Below are positions 17,278 to 25,700 of a DNA stretch of 64,000 nt, piece after piece (position 1 is the first letter of the stretch; the number at the start of each line of letters is the position of its first letter). The position numbers were made by a program, and so were the translations under genes. This stretch comes from Streptomyces formicae. GTDB taxonomy: Bacteria; Actinomycetota; Actinomycetes; Streptomycetales; Streptomycetaceae. The notes under the pieces are model-generated. The model was given only the letters and a program-made list of their open reading frames with translations. It was not told the origin of the DNA and made no database searches. The stretch spans positions 7,666,001 to 7,730,000 of the forward strand of contig NZ_CP022685.1 in assembly GCF_002556545.1 (NCBI RefSeq), read 5' to 3'.

Positions 17278-17934
17278 ATGCCACCTCAGCCCCGGCCGCA
17301 GTCGCGGTCCCGTCGAAGCTACGACCAGTACTGCGCCGCGGCCCGCGGCCTGGACGCCGTCGGCGACCGCTGGACCCTGCTGATCGTCCGGGAACTCCTC
17401 GCGGGCCCGCGCCGCTACACCGACCTGCACGCCGACCTGCCCGGCGTCAGCACGGACGTGCTCGCCTCGCGCCTGAAGGACATGGAGCAGCAGGGCCTGA
17501 GCACGCGCCGCAAGCTGCCCCCGCCGGCGGCGGCGTACGTGTACGAACTGACGGACCGGGGACGCGAGTTGCTCCCCGTGCTCCAGGCGCTCGCGGTCTG
17601 GGGCGCCCCCGCCCTGGCGGAGCGCAGACCGACGGACGCGGTGCGGGCGCACTGGTTCGCGCTGCCGCTGCTCGGCGCGCTCGCGGCGGCTGACATCGAG
17701 GGCGTGGTGGACGTCCGCCTCGCCGAGGGGCAGTTCCACGTACGGCTCGCCCGGGGGGCCGATTCCTACGGCGACGGGCCCGCGCCGGACGGGGCCGACG
17801 CGGGCATCTCCCTGGACGCCGCGACCTGTGTGGCGATCGGCCGTGGCGAACTCACCGTCGGGCAGGGCGTACGGGAGGGCCGGATAGAGGTCTCCGGGGA
17901 CTCCGTGGTGGCCAAGGCGCTGCGCGGGGTGTGA
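17278..17934 (+). CDS. HxlR-family transcriptional regulator
   Basis: 218 residues from ATG at 17278; an upstream in-frame ATG at 17260 lies before the predicted -10 and is unlikely. The HxlR winged helix is clear: YCAAARGLDAVGDRWTLLIVRELLAGPRRYTDLHADLPGVS in short blocks, then LASRLKDMEQQGLSTRR and YELTDRGRELLPVLQALAVWG. The extra C-terminal ~90 residues resemble an SCP2/sterol-carrier-like domain, which could bind a lipophilic ligand. It is divergent from the aminotransferase gene and likely binds the intergenic palindromes. Confidence 0.85.
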   Translation: MPPQPRPQSRSRRSYDQYCAAARGLDAVGDRWTLLIVRELLAGPRRYTDLHADLPGVSTDVLASRLKDMEQQGLSTRRKLPPPAAAYVYELTDRGRELLPVLQALAVWGAPALAERRPTDAVRAHWFALPLLGALAAADIEGVVDVRLAEGQFHVRLARGADSYGDGPAPDGADAGISLDAATCVAIGRGELTVGQGVREGRIEVSGDSVVAKALRGV

Positions 17935-17980
17935 GGCGACGGGCGTGAGGCCGCGGGCGTGAGGTGACGGGCGGTGCGGG

Positions 17981-18949
17981 TCAGGGCAGGGGGACTCCGC
18001 GGGCGGTGACCCACAGCTCGTACCACTCCTCGTGGGTGAGCTCGCACTCGCGCCCGACGGCGTCCCGGCAGGCCAGGATGCGCTCGGGCCGACTGGTGCC
18101 GATGACCGGGGCGATCCGGGCCGGGTGACGCTGGAGCCACCACAGCAGGATCGTCTCCGGAGTCGTCCCCTTGCGCTTGGCGAGGTCGGCGACGAGCCGT
18201 GCGGTGGGCGAGTCGTCCGCGTCCGCGCCGGTGAAGCGGCCCTGGGCGAGGGCGCCCCAAGCCTGGATCCGGACACCGTTGGCCCGGCAGTACTCGACCG
18301 TCCCGTGCGGGAAGCCGTTCTCGGTGGCGGCCGACGTGTTCAGGAGGACGCCCGCCTCGACCCAGTCCCGGCTGGCGAGGCTCATCTCCAACTGGTTCGC
18401 CACCAGCGGGACATCGAGGTGGGCCTGTAGTGAGGCGATCTGCGCGGCGCTCATGTTCGACACGCCGAAGTGGCGCACCAGGCCCTGGCGGTGCAGGGAG
18501 GTGAGCGCCTCGGCGATCTCCTCAGGCCCCGCCAGCGGGTCGGGACGGTGCAGGAGCAGCACGTCGAGCACGTCGGTGCGGAGCCGGGTGAGGCTCTCCT
18601 CGACGCGCCGGAGGATGGTCGGCCCCCGCAGGTCGTACATGCCGGGGTACTCGCCGTCGGCCTGCCGGATGCCGCACTTGGTCTGGAGGACGACGCGGCC
18701 GCGCAGGTCCGGGTCCCTGGCGAGCAGTTCGCCGAAGACCGACTCGGCCTTGCCCTTCCGGTAGATGTCGGCGTGGTCGAACGCGGTGATGCCGATGGCC
18801 AGGGCGGCCTCGACGGCGGCTTCCGCGTGCGCGATGTCCGCGGCGGTGTACGGCGCGGTGTCCCAGGTGCCGCCGAGGCCCATGCAGCCGTACAGCGGCC
18901 GGCGGTCGGGCAGGTCGGGCAGGTCGTGCAGGTCGAGCTGTGCAGTCAT
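17981..18949 (-). CDS. Aldo/keto reductase (YdhF-like)
   Basis: 322 residues from ATG at 18949, with GAGGGAGA as ribosome site. The TIM-barrel reductase shows GCMGLGGTWD, ITAFDHADIYRKGKAESVFGELL (Asp and Tyr of the tetrad), VVLQTKCGIR (Lys), LLLHRPDP (His), FGVSNMSAAQ and the NADPH-binding VIGTSRPERI. The Y-R-K-G-K-A-E-S-V-F-G block is typical of the YdhF group. The physiological substrate is unknown. It is convergent with the HxlR gene. Confidence 0.88.
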   Translation of the reverse strand: MTAQLDLHDLPDLPDRRPLYGCMGLGGTWDTAPYTAADIAHAEAAVEAALAIGITAFDHADIYRKGKAESVFGELLARDPDLRGRVVLQTKCGIRQADGEYPGMYDLRGPTILRRVEESLTRLRTDVLDVLLLHRPDPLAGPEEIAEALTSLHRQGLVRHFGVSNMSAAQIASLQAHLDVPLVANQLEMSLASRDWVEAGVLLNTSAATENGFPHGTVEYCRANGVRIQAWGALAQGRFTGADADDSPTARLVADLAKRKGTTPETILLWWLQRHPARIAPVIGTSRPERILACRDAVGRECELTHEEWYELWVTARGVPLP

Positions 18950-19032
18950 GTCTCTCCCTCGCTGATGACCTAGTGATGTCACCGTAACGGCCGAGGGGTT
19001 GGCATGACTGCGTCATCTCGTCGGCTCTCGGG

Positions 19033-20049
19033 TCAGCTCCCGAAGGGGACGTCCTCCGTGGTGGCCATGCGGCGGGTGTCGCCGTGCGCCGCGACGAAGT
19101 CGTGGATGTGGCCGATGGCCCGCTTCGCGGACGACTCGTCCTTGCCGCAGCCGTGGATCCCGGAGACGCCGTCGGGGTAGCAGGAGGCCCGGTGGCCGTA
19201 GATCAGCCCGTCGGCGTCGCCCCCGGCGCCGTCCAGCAGACTCCGGGTCGCGCGGTTGTCGCCCGCCGCGGTCGTCCAGCCGAACACGCGCGCCAGTTCG
19301 CCGCGGTCGCGGGCCTGGGCGCCGAGGCGGACCTGCTTCTCCACCTTCCCCAGAACGGTCGGCAGCTTCAGGTTGAACAGGCCCTTGTCCATGACCCGTT
19401 GGTTGTGCTTCACGGAGTCGCCGAACTCGCCGTACTGCCGCGTGACCTCGTCCGTGTCGCCGCTGATGTCCACGCCTTCGAGGTCGTTGAGGCCGCCCGC
19501 GACGTCCTTCCAGCCCGCGCCGCCCGCGGTGCCGTAGAACCCGTACAGGACCCGCACCCCGGCGCTCTCCAGCTTGGCGCGGGCCAGGTCGCGCAGGGCC
19601 GCGACCGAGCAGTGGCGCCGCTTCGCGTCATCGCTCGCGCAGTGGTCGGGGTTCTTGATGTCGAGCCAGACGAACCCGACGTTCTTGCCCGCCCGGCGCT
19701 GCTGCGCGATCCGGTCGAACATCTCCGCCATGGTGTTCCCCGCGCTCGTCGGCAGCCCGTCGTGATCGGCCCACCAGCCCTTCTTCCAGGCGGTGGCGTC
19801 GATCTCCATGGCGTTGGCGCCGTGGTCGAGCGCCTTGTCGACGCCGTCGACGGTGAGGACGCGGTGCGCGATGGCCCAGACGGGGCGCTGGGCTCCCGGC
19901 TCGGCACCGGACCGGGGGGCGTCGTCCGCGAGGTGACCCGTGGTGGCGGCGCCCGCGGACGGGGCGGCGAGCCCCAGCACCAAGGCGCCGCACGCGGCGG
20001 TCAGCGTCGCGGCGACGGCGGTCGAGCGGGGGCGGTCCCGATGTATCAA
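19033..20049 (-). CDS. Secreted sphingomyelinase D/phospholipase D-like protein
   Basis: 338 residues from TTG at 20049, supported by GGAGAG seven bases upstream and by an immediate signal peptide (TAVAATLTAACGALVLGLAAPSAGA). The mature part matches SMaseD/PLD toxins of spiders and corynebacteria: WAIAHRVLTVDGVD (first His), GANAMEIDA (Glu, Asp), WADHDGLP (second His) and VWLDIKNPDHC (Asp), so the catalytic His pair and Mg site look intact. Such enzymes transphosphatidylate sphingomyelin or lysolipids. Whether this one acts on host lipids or in phosphate scavenging is unknown. An alternative is a plain GDPD-type phosphodiesterase. Confidence 0.72.
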   Translation of the reverse strand: MIHRDRPRSTAVAATLTAACGALVLGLAAPSAGAATTGHLADDAPRSGAEPGAQRPVWAIAHRVLTVDGVDKALDHGANAMEIDATAWKKGWWADHDGLPTSAGNTMAEMFDRIAQQRRAGKNVGFVWLDIKNPDHCASDDAKRRHCSVAALRDLARAKLESAGVRVLYGFYGTAGGAGWKDVAGGLNDLEGVDISGDTDEVTRQYGEFGDSVKHNQRVMDKGLFNLKLPTVLGKVEKQVRLGAQARDRGELARVFGWTTAAGDNRATRSLLDGAGGDADGLIYGHRASCYPDGVSGIHGCGKDESSAKRAIGHIHDFVAAHGDTRRMATTEDVPFGS

Positions 20050-20227
20050 GGTGGTCTCTCCATCCGTTCCTGTGCGCTCGGCCACCTGCCCGTCCCGTCC
20101 CAGGTCAAACGCCCTCCGCCCGTTCGGAAGCGGTCCGGGCGTGGCCGGATGAAGCGGTAGGAAGACCGGCCCGCTGTACCGTCTGAGCCCATCGTCAACA
20201 ACCAAGCGATCAGGAGCGGAGTGGTCC

Positions 20228-21040
20228 ATGCACGGCGGCAGCGCAGGTGACCGGAGCCGGATCGACACCTCGACGGCTCATTCGGCGCGGGTGTACGACT
20301 ACATCCTGGGCGGCAAGGACCACTACGCCGTCGACGCCCAGGCGGGCGACACGATGTGCGAACACTGGCCCGCGCTTCCGGTGCACATGCTGGAGAACCG
20401 CCGTTTCATGCACCGGGCCGGGCACTACCTTGCCGAGGAGCAGGGCATCCGGCAGTTCCTCGACATCGGCACCGGTCTGCCCACGGCCCCCAACCTGCAC
20501 GAGGTGGCGCAGCGGGTGGCGCCGGAGTCGCACGTCGTCTACGTCGACAACGACCCCATCGTCCTGGCGCACGCGCGCGCCCTCCTCCAGGGCACGCGCG
20601 AGGGCGCGACCGCGTACGTCGACGCCGACATGCACGATCCGGACGCCATCCTGGACAGCCCGGAGTTCCGTGAACTGATCGACCTGCGGGAGCCGGTGGG
20701 CCTGATGGTCATCGGGATACTCCACTTCATCCTGCCGCCGGACGACGGCCTCCTGGTGCGGCGCCTGCTGGAACCGCTGCCGTCGGGCAGCTTCCTGGCG
20801 ATGACCATCGGGACCGGGGACTTCGCGCCGGGCGAGGTGGGCAGGGTGGCGGAGGAGTACGCGGCGCAGGGCATGCCGATGGCGCTGCGCGACCGGGCCA
20901 CGGCGGCCTCGTTCTTCGCCGGGATGGACCTGGTGGACCCGGGCGTCACCCAGGTCCACAAGTGGCGCCCCGGCCCCGAGCAGGAGGGCGTCGACGACCG
21001 GGCCATCGCGATGTACGGGGCGGTGGCCCGCAAGCCCTGA
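20228..21040 (+). CDS. SAM-dependent methyltransferase, PF04672 family (second copy)
   Basis: 270 residues from ATG at 20228, with AGGAGCGGAG upstream. It carries the same landmarks as the protein at 4901-5746: RIDTSTAHSARVYDYILGGKDHY, FLDIGTGLPT, VVYVDNDPIVLAHARALL and a C-terminal DLVDPGVTQVHKWRP. The two paralogues are clearly diverged, so this is an old duplication rather than a recent one. The substrate is unknown. Confidence 0.85.
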   Translation: MHGGSAGDRSRIDTSTAHSARVYDYILGGKDHYAVDAQAGDTMCEHWPALPVHMLENRRFMHRAGHYLAEEQGIRQFLDIGTGLPTAPNLHEVAQRVAPESHVVYVDNDPIVLAHARALLQGTREGATAYVDADMHDPDAILDSPEFRELIDLREPVGLMVIGILHFILPPDDGLLVRRLLEPLPSGSFLAMTIGTGDFAPGEVGRVAEEYAAQGMPMALRDRATAASFFAGMDLVDPGVTQVHKWRPGPEQEGVDDRAIAMYGAVARKP

Positions 21041-21124
21041 GGGTCGTGCGGGGCGCTCCGATTAAGCTGGTCACGACGTCGCAGGACTTCGGGGCTGGAC
21101 TCCGGGGAGTGGGGAGAAGGGCCT

Positions 21125-22036
21125 TTGAAAGGCTTGAGACAGGTGGTCGCCACCCGCTACGTCGAGCCGCTGCGGACGGGCGGCTCGGTACCGGGCATCG
21201 TTGAGGCCGACGATCTGGGCACGTACGTCGTGAAGTTCACCGGCTCCGCGCAGGGCCGCAAGGCCCTGGTCGCCGAGATCATCGTCGGCGAACTCGCGCG
21301 CCGCCTCGGTCTGCGCTTCCCCGAACTGGTCCTCGTCGACTTCGACCCCTCGGTCGCCGCGGACGAACCCCACCAGGAGGTCCAGGACCTGCTGCGCGCC
21401 AGCGCGGGCGTCAACCTCGGCATGGACTTCCTGCCGGGCGCGGCGGACTTCACCCCCGACGCCGTCGACGTCACCTCCCTGGAGGCGGGGAAGATCGTCT
21501 GGCTCGACGCGCTGACGGCGAACGTCGACCGCACGGTACACAGCTCGAACCTGATGATCTGGCCCACGTTCGGCATCAAGACCCCGCGCCTCTGGCTGAT
21601 CGACCACGGCGCGGCCCTGGTCTTCCACCACCGCTGGGGAGCGTCGCCGCCCGACAAGACGTACGACTTCCGCCACCACGCCCTGGGCGCGTACGCCCCC
21701 GACACGGCATCGGCCGACGCCGAACTGGCCCCCCTGGTCACGGAGCCGACACTCCGCGAGATCGCCGCGCTGGTCCCCGACGCCTGGCTGACGGACGAGC
21801 CGGGCTTCACGTCCCCCGACGAGGTCCGCGACGCCTACGTCACCCACCTCCTGTCCCGCGCCCGCTCCTCCGCGTCCTGGCTCCCGACGGGCTTCCCCAG
21901 CCGGGACGAACTGGCGGCGGCCGACGCGCGCCGAGCGGCCGCGACGGAGAAGGGCCGCCCCGCGTGGCTGAAGAGGGTCCCGGACCTGCACGGAAAGCCT
22001 CCGGCGGAACAGGATTGGTCGCGACACGTCGGATGA
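21125..22036 (+). CDS. HipA-like kinase-domain protein
   Basis: 303 residues from TTG at 21125, with GGAGAAGGG upstream. Blocks GIVEADDLGTYVVKFTGSAQG, AEIIVGELARRLGLRFPELVLVDFDP, NLGMDFLPGA, WLDALTANVDRTVHSSNLMIW and LWLIDHGAALVFHH match the HipA-related kinase family (PF20613 type), with the catalytic D-x-x-N-R-like and metal-binding IDHGAA segments present. Related genes are usually paired with a DUF3037 gene. None is visible here; only a 230-base gap follows before the toxin locus, so a partner may have been lost. It may phosphorylate a protein, but the target is unknown. Confidence 0.75.
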   Translation: MKGLRQVVATRYVEPLRTGGSVPGIVEADDLGTYVVKFTGSAQGRKALVAEIIVGELARRLGLRFPELVLVDFDPSVAADEPHQEVQDLLRASAGVNLGMDFLPGAADFTPDAVDVTSLEAGKIVWLDALTANVDRTVHSSNLMIWPTFGIKTPRLWLIDHGAALVFHHRWGASPPDKTYDFRHHALGAYAPDTASADAELAPLVTEPTLREIAALVPDAWLTDEPGFTSPDEVRDAYVTHLLSRARSSASWLPTGFPSRDELAAADARRAAATEKGRPAWLKRVPDLHGKPPAEQDWSRHVG

Positions 22037-22183
22037 CGGCTGCGAGACCACGAAGACGGCGAAGTTGTCTTCCCATGGCTCGCGCGTAGGTCGCAGGTCC
22101 GGCTCGGCGATCACGCGGAGGCTCGCATAACAGAGGCGTGTGCCCGGATGCCTCCCGCAGGTGTCCCAGAAGCGATGCACTGG

Positions 22184-22219
22184 CTGAGGGCGGCGACTCT
22201 GAAGAGCCGCCGCCCTCAG
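22184..22219. terminator. Bidirectional hairpin between HipA-like gene and toxin locus
   Basis: The 17-base arms CTGAGGGCGGCGACTCT (22184-22200) and 22203-22219 pair with one mismatch. The stem lies 148 bases past the HipA-like stop and 48 bases past the immunity gene stop on the other strand, so it can serve as the terminator of both converging units. Confidence 0.7.
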
Positions 22220-22266
22220 CGGTGGTCGTCCGCTGACGTTGTCGTCAGCGTTGCCTTCAAACGGCG

Positions 22267-22776
22267 TTACGCAGGACTCTGGCCATCTGCTTCCACAGGA
22301 ATGTGGGCCACAGTCACTACGCCATTGAATGAACTCTCCACCACAATGCGGTCACCAGGAGAATATACCCAGAGTTCCGGGACGGATTCCGTGAGTTCCG
22401 GCAGGTGAGAGATGGCTGATTCGAGCCCCATCTCTACACTCGGAACTGCCAGGCTTTCCCAGAAGAAGATTAGGTTGCTAGCTTTCGGGGCGAACTCTTG
22501 GATTACGGTACTCAACTCGACAGAACCCGAATCTAGCGAGCTGAGTACCAAACCATCAGCTACCGCACTCCAAGTGATTGCACCGTCAGAGCTTCGCGGG
22601 TAACGACTGAGGCTTTCATGCTCGTATTGGAGATGCTGATTCAGGTTCAGCAACTGCACGCCCGGCCGCCCAACCCAAGTCAGCCGTCGGCCGCCCTGCT
22701 GATCTGCGCGAACCATTCGGACCATAGATCGGGGCAGGAGGTCCGGCCTGGTTCCGTATACACCGTCGAGCGTCAC
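22267..22776 (-). CDS. Putative immunity protein for the RHS toxin
   Basis: 169 residues from GTG at 22776, overlapping the RHS toxin stop as GTGA, so translation is coupled to the toxin gene. Position alone (directly after a polymorphic-toxin C terminus) makes it the likely cognate immunity protein. No known family is recognised: the protein is acidic, with VQLLNLNQHLQYEH, SNLIFFWESLAV and PGDRIVVESSFNGVVTVAHI segments. Two 60-base lines inside it count 50-53% GC, far below the neighbouring genes, as expected for a horizontally exchanged toxin/immunity module. It should act in the cytoplasm; there is no signal peptide. Confidence 0.65.
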   Translation of the reverse strand: MTLDGVYGTRPDLLPRSMVRMVRADQQGGRRLTWVGRPGVQLLNLNQHLQYEHESLSRYPRSSDGAITWSAVADGLVLSSLDSGSVELSTVIQEFAPKASNLIFFWESLAVPSVEMGLESAISHLPELTESVPELWVYSPGDRIVVESSFNGVVTVAHIPVEADGQSPA

Positions 22777-25700
22777 GAATTACCGCCAAGCGTTCTCGCG
22801 AAATCGTCTTCTGTTCCGTTCCATGGCACCGCCCACTTACGTGCAGAGTCACCCTTGCCGACTTCTACGTTGATATGGGGACCCTTTGCTGGATCGTAAT
22901 CCATCCTGAACCTCTTGAATTCGCCGTTCACTCGAGTAGTGAATCCCACTACCTTGCCATAGGTCGTCGGTGCAGATTCGAGACGGCCGATGTATGGCTG
23001 CCGAGTAGCTGAATCAACCTCGCCCAGCAGGTCGAGCGCTTTGTTGCGAGCTTGTTCGAAGCTGCCAAAGCTAGGCAGGGTCACTTCCTTGCACGGCCCT
23101 CCGGAATTGTGAACCAGAACCGGAGTCTGCCCCGCCAGTACATAGTACGTATGCAGACCCTCGACGGTGAGGTTGTACGTGCGCGCGTGATCCTGGTACT
23201 CGCGAGCCGCCGTCACGCTGACCGTGCGGCCCTCGTCCGTGCGCAGGGTCATGCCCGGCTTGAGGTCTCCGGCCTCTACCCAGTCCTTCTTGTCGACCGA
23301 CCAGAAGGGGTGCTCGTACGTGGCGGTCAGCTTCTCGCTGCCCTCGGGGGTGGCGATCGTCAGCTCGGTGAACTGCTTGTCGTCGTCGGTGACGATCGTC
23401 GCCGTGACGTCGCGTTCGCGGGTTTCACCCGTTTCCGGGTCCGTGGCCAGGACCTTGTCGCCGAGTTCTACGTCCTCGATGTTCTTGGAGGATCCGTCGG
23501 CCATGAGGACCCCGGTGCCGGCGAGGAAGCACTTGCAGCCCGAAGGGGCGCTCTTCTTCGCCTTTCCTGCTGCTTCCCCACCCCCTTCCGCCTTCTTGAG
23601 GTCCTTGGCGACGCCCTTGAACGGCTTGAGCCATTTCCCCCAGGGCAGGTCCGTCGCGGCGCTCCCGCACGCCACGCTGACGCCAGGGTGCTTCCCGCAT
23701 TCCTCCCACGAGTGGAGGTCGGGGAGGACGAAGTCCTTCGCTACCTCGGCTGCGCCGCCACTGGAGAAGAAGTCGTTCAACGGTCTGAAGATGCCGTGGT
23801 TCAAGACACCGAAAGCACTGTCGATCCCGTATGAGGTTCGGGACATGCTCTTGGAGCCGCTCCCGCGGAACACGGCACTGCTGGCGTGCCCACCACCGCT
23901 GTACCCGCGACTGCTGTATCCGCCACGATTCGCACCACCGCTACCGCCACGGCCCCCACCACGGTTGGCTGAGACCGCCTTGTGGAAGATGCTCTTGGCG
24001 GCTTTGTAGATGTTCATCACTGCACACGCGATGCAGCCGAAGAGGCGCCCGGTGGGATCGCTGAAGGTGACGGGGTTGTTGTTGCCGTAGGTGTAGCCGT
24101 TGATCTGTTGGGGGTCCGTCAGATCCATCACCGGGTCGACGGAGAGGAAGCGGCCCGTCGACGGGTCGTACTCTCGGGCGCCCAGGTAAGTCAGCCCCGT
24201 GGACTTGGTGTCGTCGGTGCCTCCGACGAACCCCTTGGTGCCGGGCCAGGACTTCGGGGTCTCACCGCGCGGCCCGCCGAAGGGGAGCGTACGGCGCTGG
24301 GCCAGCTTCATATCGGCTGCGGCAACCGAGAGTTGACCGGTGCCCTGGTGGTCGGCCGTGGTGAAGGTGATCGTGCCGTCATCCGCCTTGACGGCCTGGT
24401 GGCCGCCGCCCAGGGGGGTGTAGCGGGTGGCCTTGGCCTTGTCCGCTCCCTTGGCCAGGGTGACTTCGGTGTGCCCGAGATAGAGCGTGGTCTCGGTCGG
24501 TGTGCGACCGATCAGACGGTTGCCCTCGGTGTCGTAGACGTACTCGGTGACCTTGTCCTTGCCCTTCTCGCCGGGTTCGGTGACCTTGGCGAGGTGGCCC
24601 TCGGCGTCCCAGCTCAGGCGTTGGGTGTCGCCGTGCAGAGTGCGGGAGTTGGTGTTGCCCGTCTCGTCGTAGCCGTAGGAGTCCTTGGTGGCGGTGCCGC
24701 CGGGCTTCTCGGTGGTGACCGAGGTCAGCGTGTGCGGCTGAGAGGCGCCGGGCTTGGGGTAGTCGTAGGTGCGCTTGGTGTCCTTGGTGCTGTCACCCGC
24801 GGTGTCGTGGAGGGTTTCGGTCGCGCGGTTGCCCGCCTTGTCGTAGGTGTAGGAGTGCCAGTACGGTGCCGGGCCGCCCGTCTTGCCCGTCGGCGGAGCC
24901 GTGGCGCAGGTCTTGTCGCCCTGGGTCCAGGCCTCGGTCATCCGCCGCAGGTAGTCGTAGGTGAAGCACTGCGTGTCGGTGCCGGTGCGGGAGACGTCCG
25001 AGACCGAAAGGACGTTGCCCGCCTGGTCGTAGCGGTAGGTGTCGTGCTGGTCGACACCGTTCTGGTCCTCGCGGTCGACGCGCGCGGTGGCCAGGCGCTG
25101 GGTGCCCCACTCGTAGGTGTTGGTGGCCCAGATCTTCTTGCCGCCGGTACCGGCCAGTTGGTACTGGAGCGCCTTGCCGGTCCAGGAATAGCTGGTGTCC
25201 GCCTGGAAGCCGTCACCCAGGATCGAGACGGGACGCAGGGTCTGCTTCTCGAAGGTGGTGGAGTAACTTCCGGCGGGGAGAGAGCCTGCTGCGGAGTAGC
25301 TCACGCCGCCCACCAGGCCGGAGGGCTTGTAGGTGGTGCCGCTTTGGTAGGTACGGGCCAGGGCTCCCTCCTCTCCGGGGATCACCACGGCGGTCTTCGT
25401 GGGTCGGTACAGCCGGTCGTAGCTGGTGACCTTGGAGGTGTAGGCGGCACCGTTCACATAACGGGTGGACTCGGCCAGCTGACCCTTGGCACCGGAGACG
25501 GTGTCGTAGGTCCACTTGGCGCGCAGCTCACCCGAGGGGCTGTCCTTGTGCAGCTCGGTCTTGCGGCCCAGGTTGTCGTAGACGCTGGCCAGTACGGTGC
25601 CGCGCTGATCGGTGGTCGTGGTCAGCTGGTCCCGGTCGTCATAGGTGCTCTTCGTGGCACCCCGGTCGGGGTCGTCGGCCAGGGTCTGGCGGCCCAACTG

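Noticed and set aside
22037..22180. Minus-strand peptide beginning MHRFWDTCGRHPG that looks protein-like for ~45 residues
   Set aside because: The frame runs on into the antisense of the HipA-like gene and no domain is recognised; at most a gene remnant, so not annotated.
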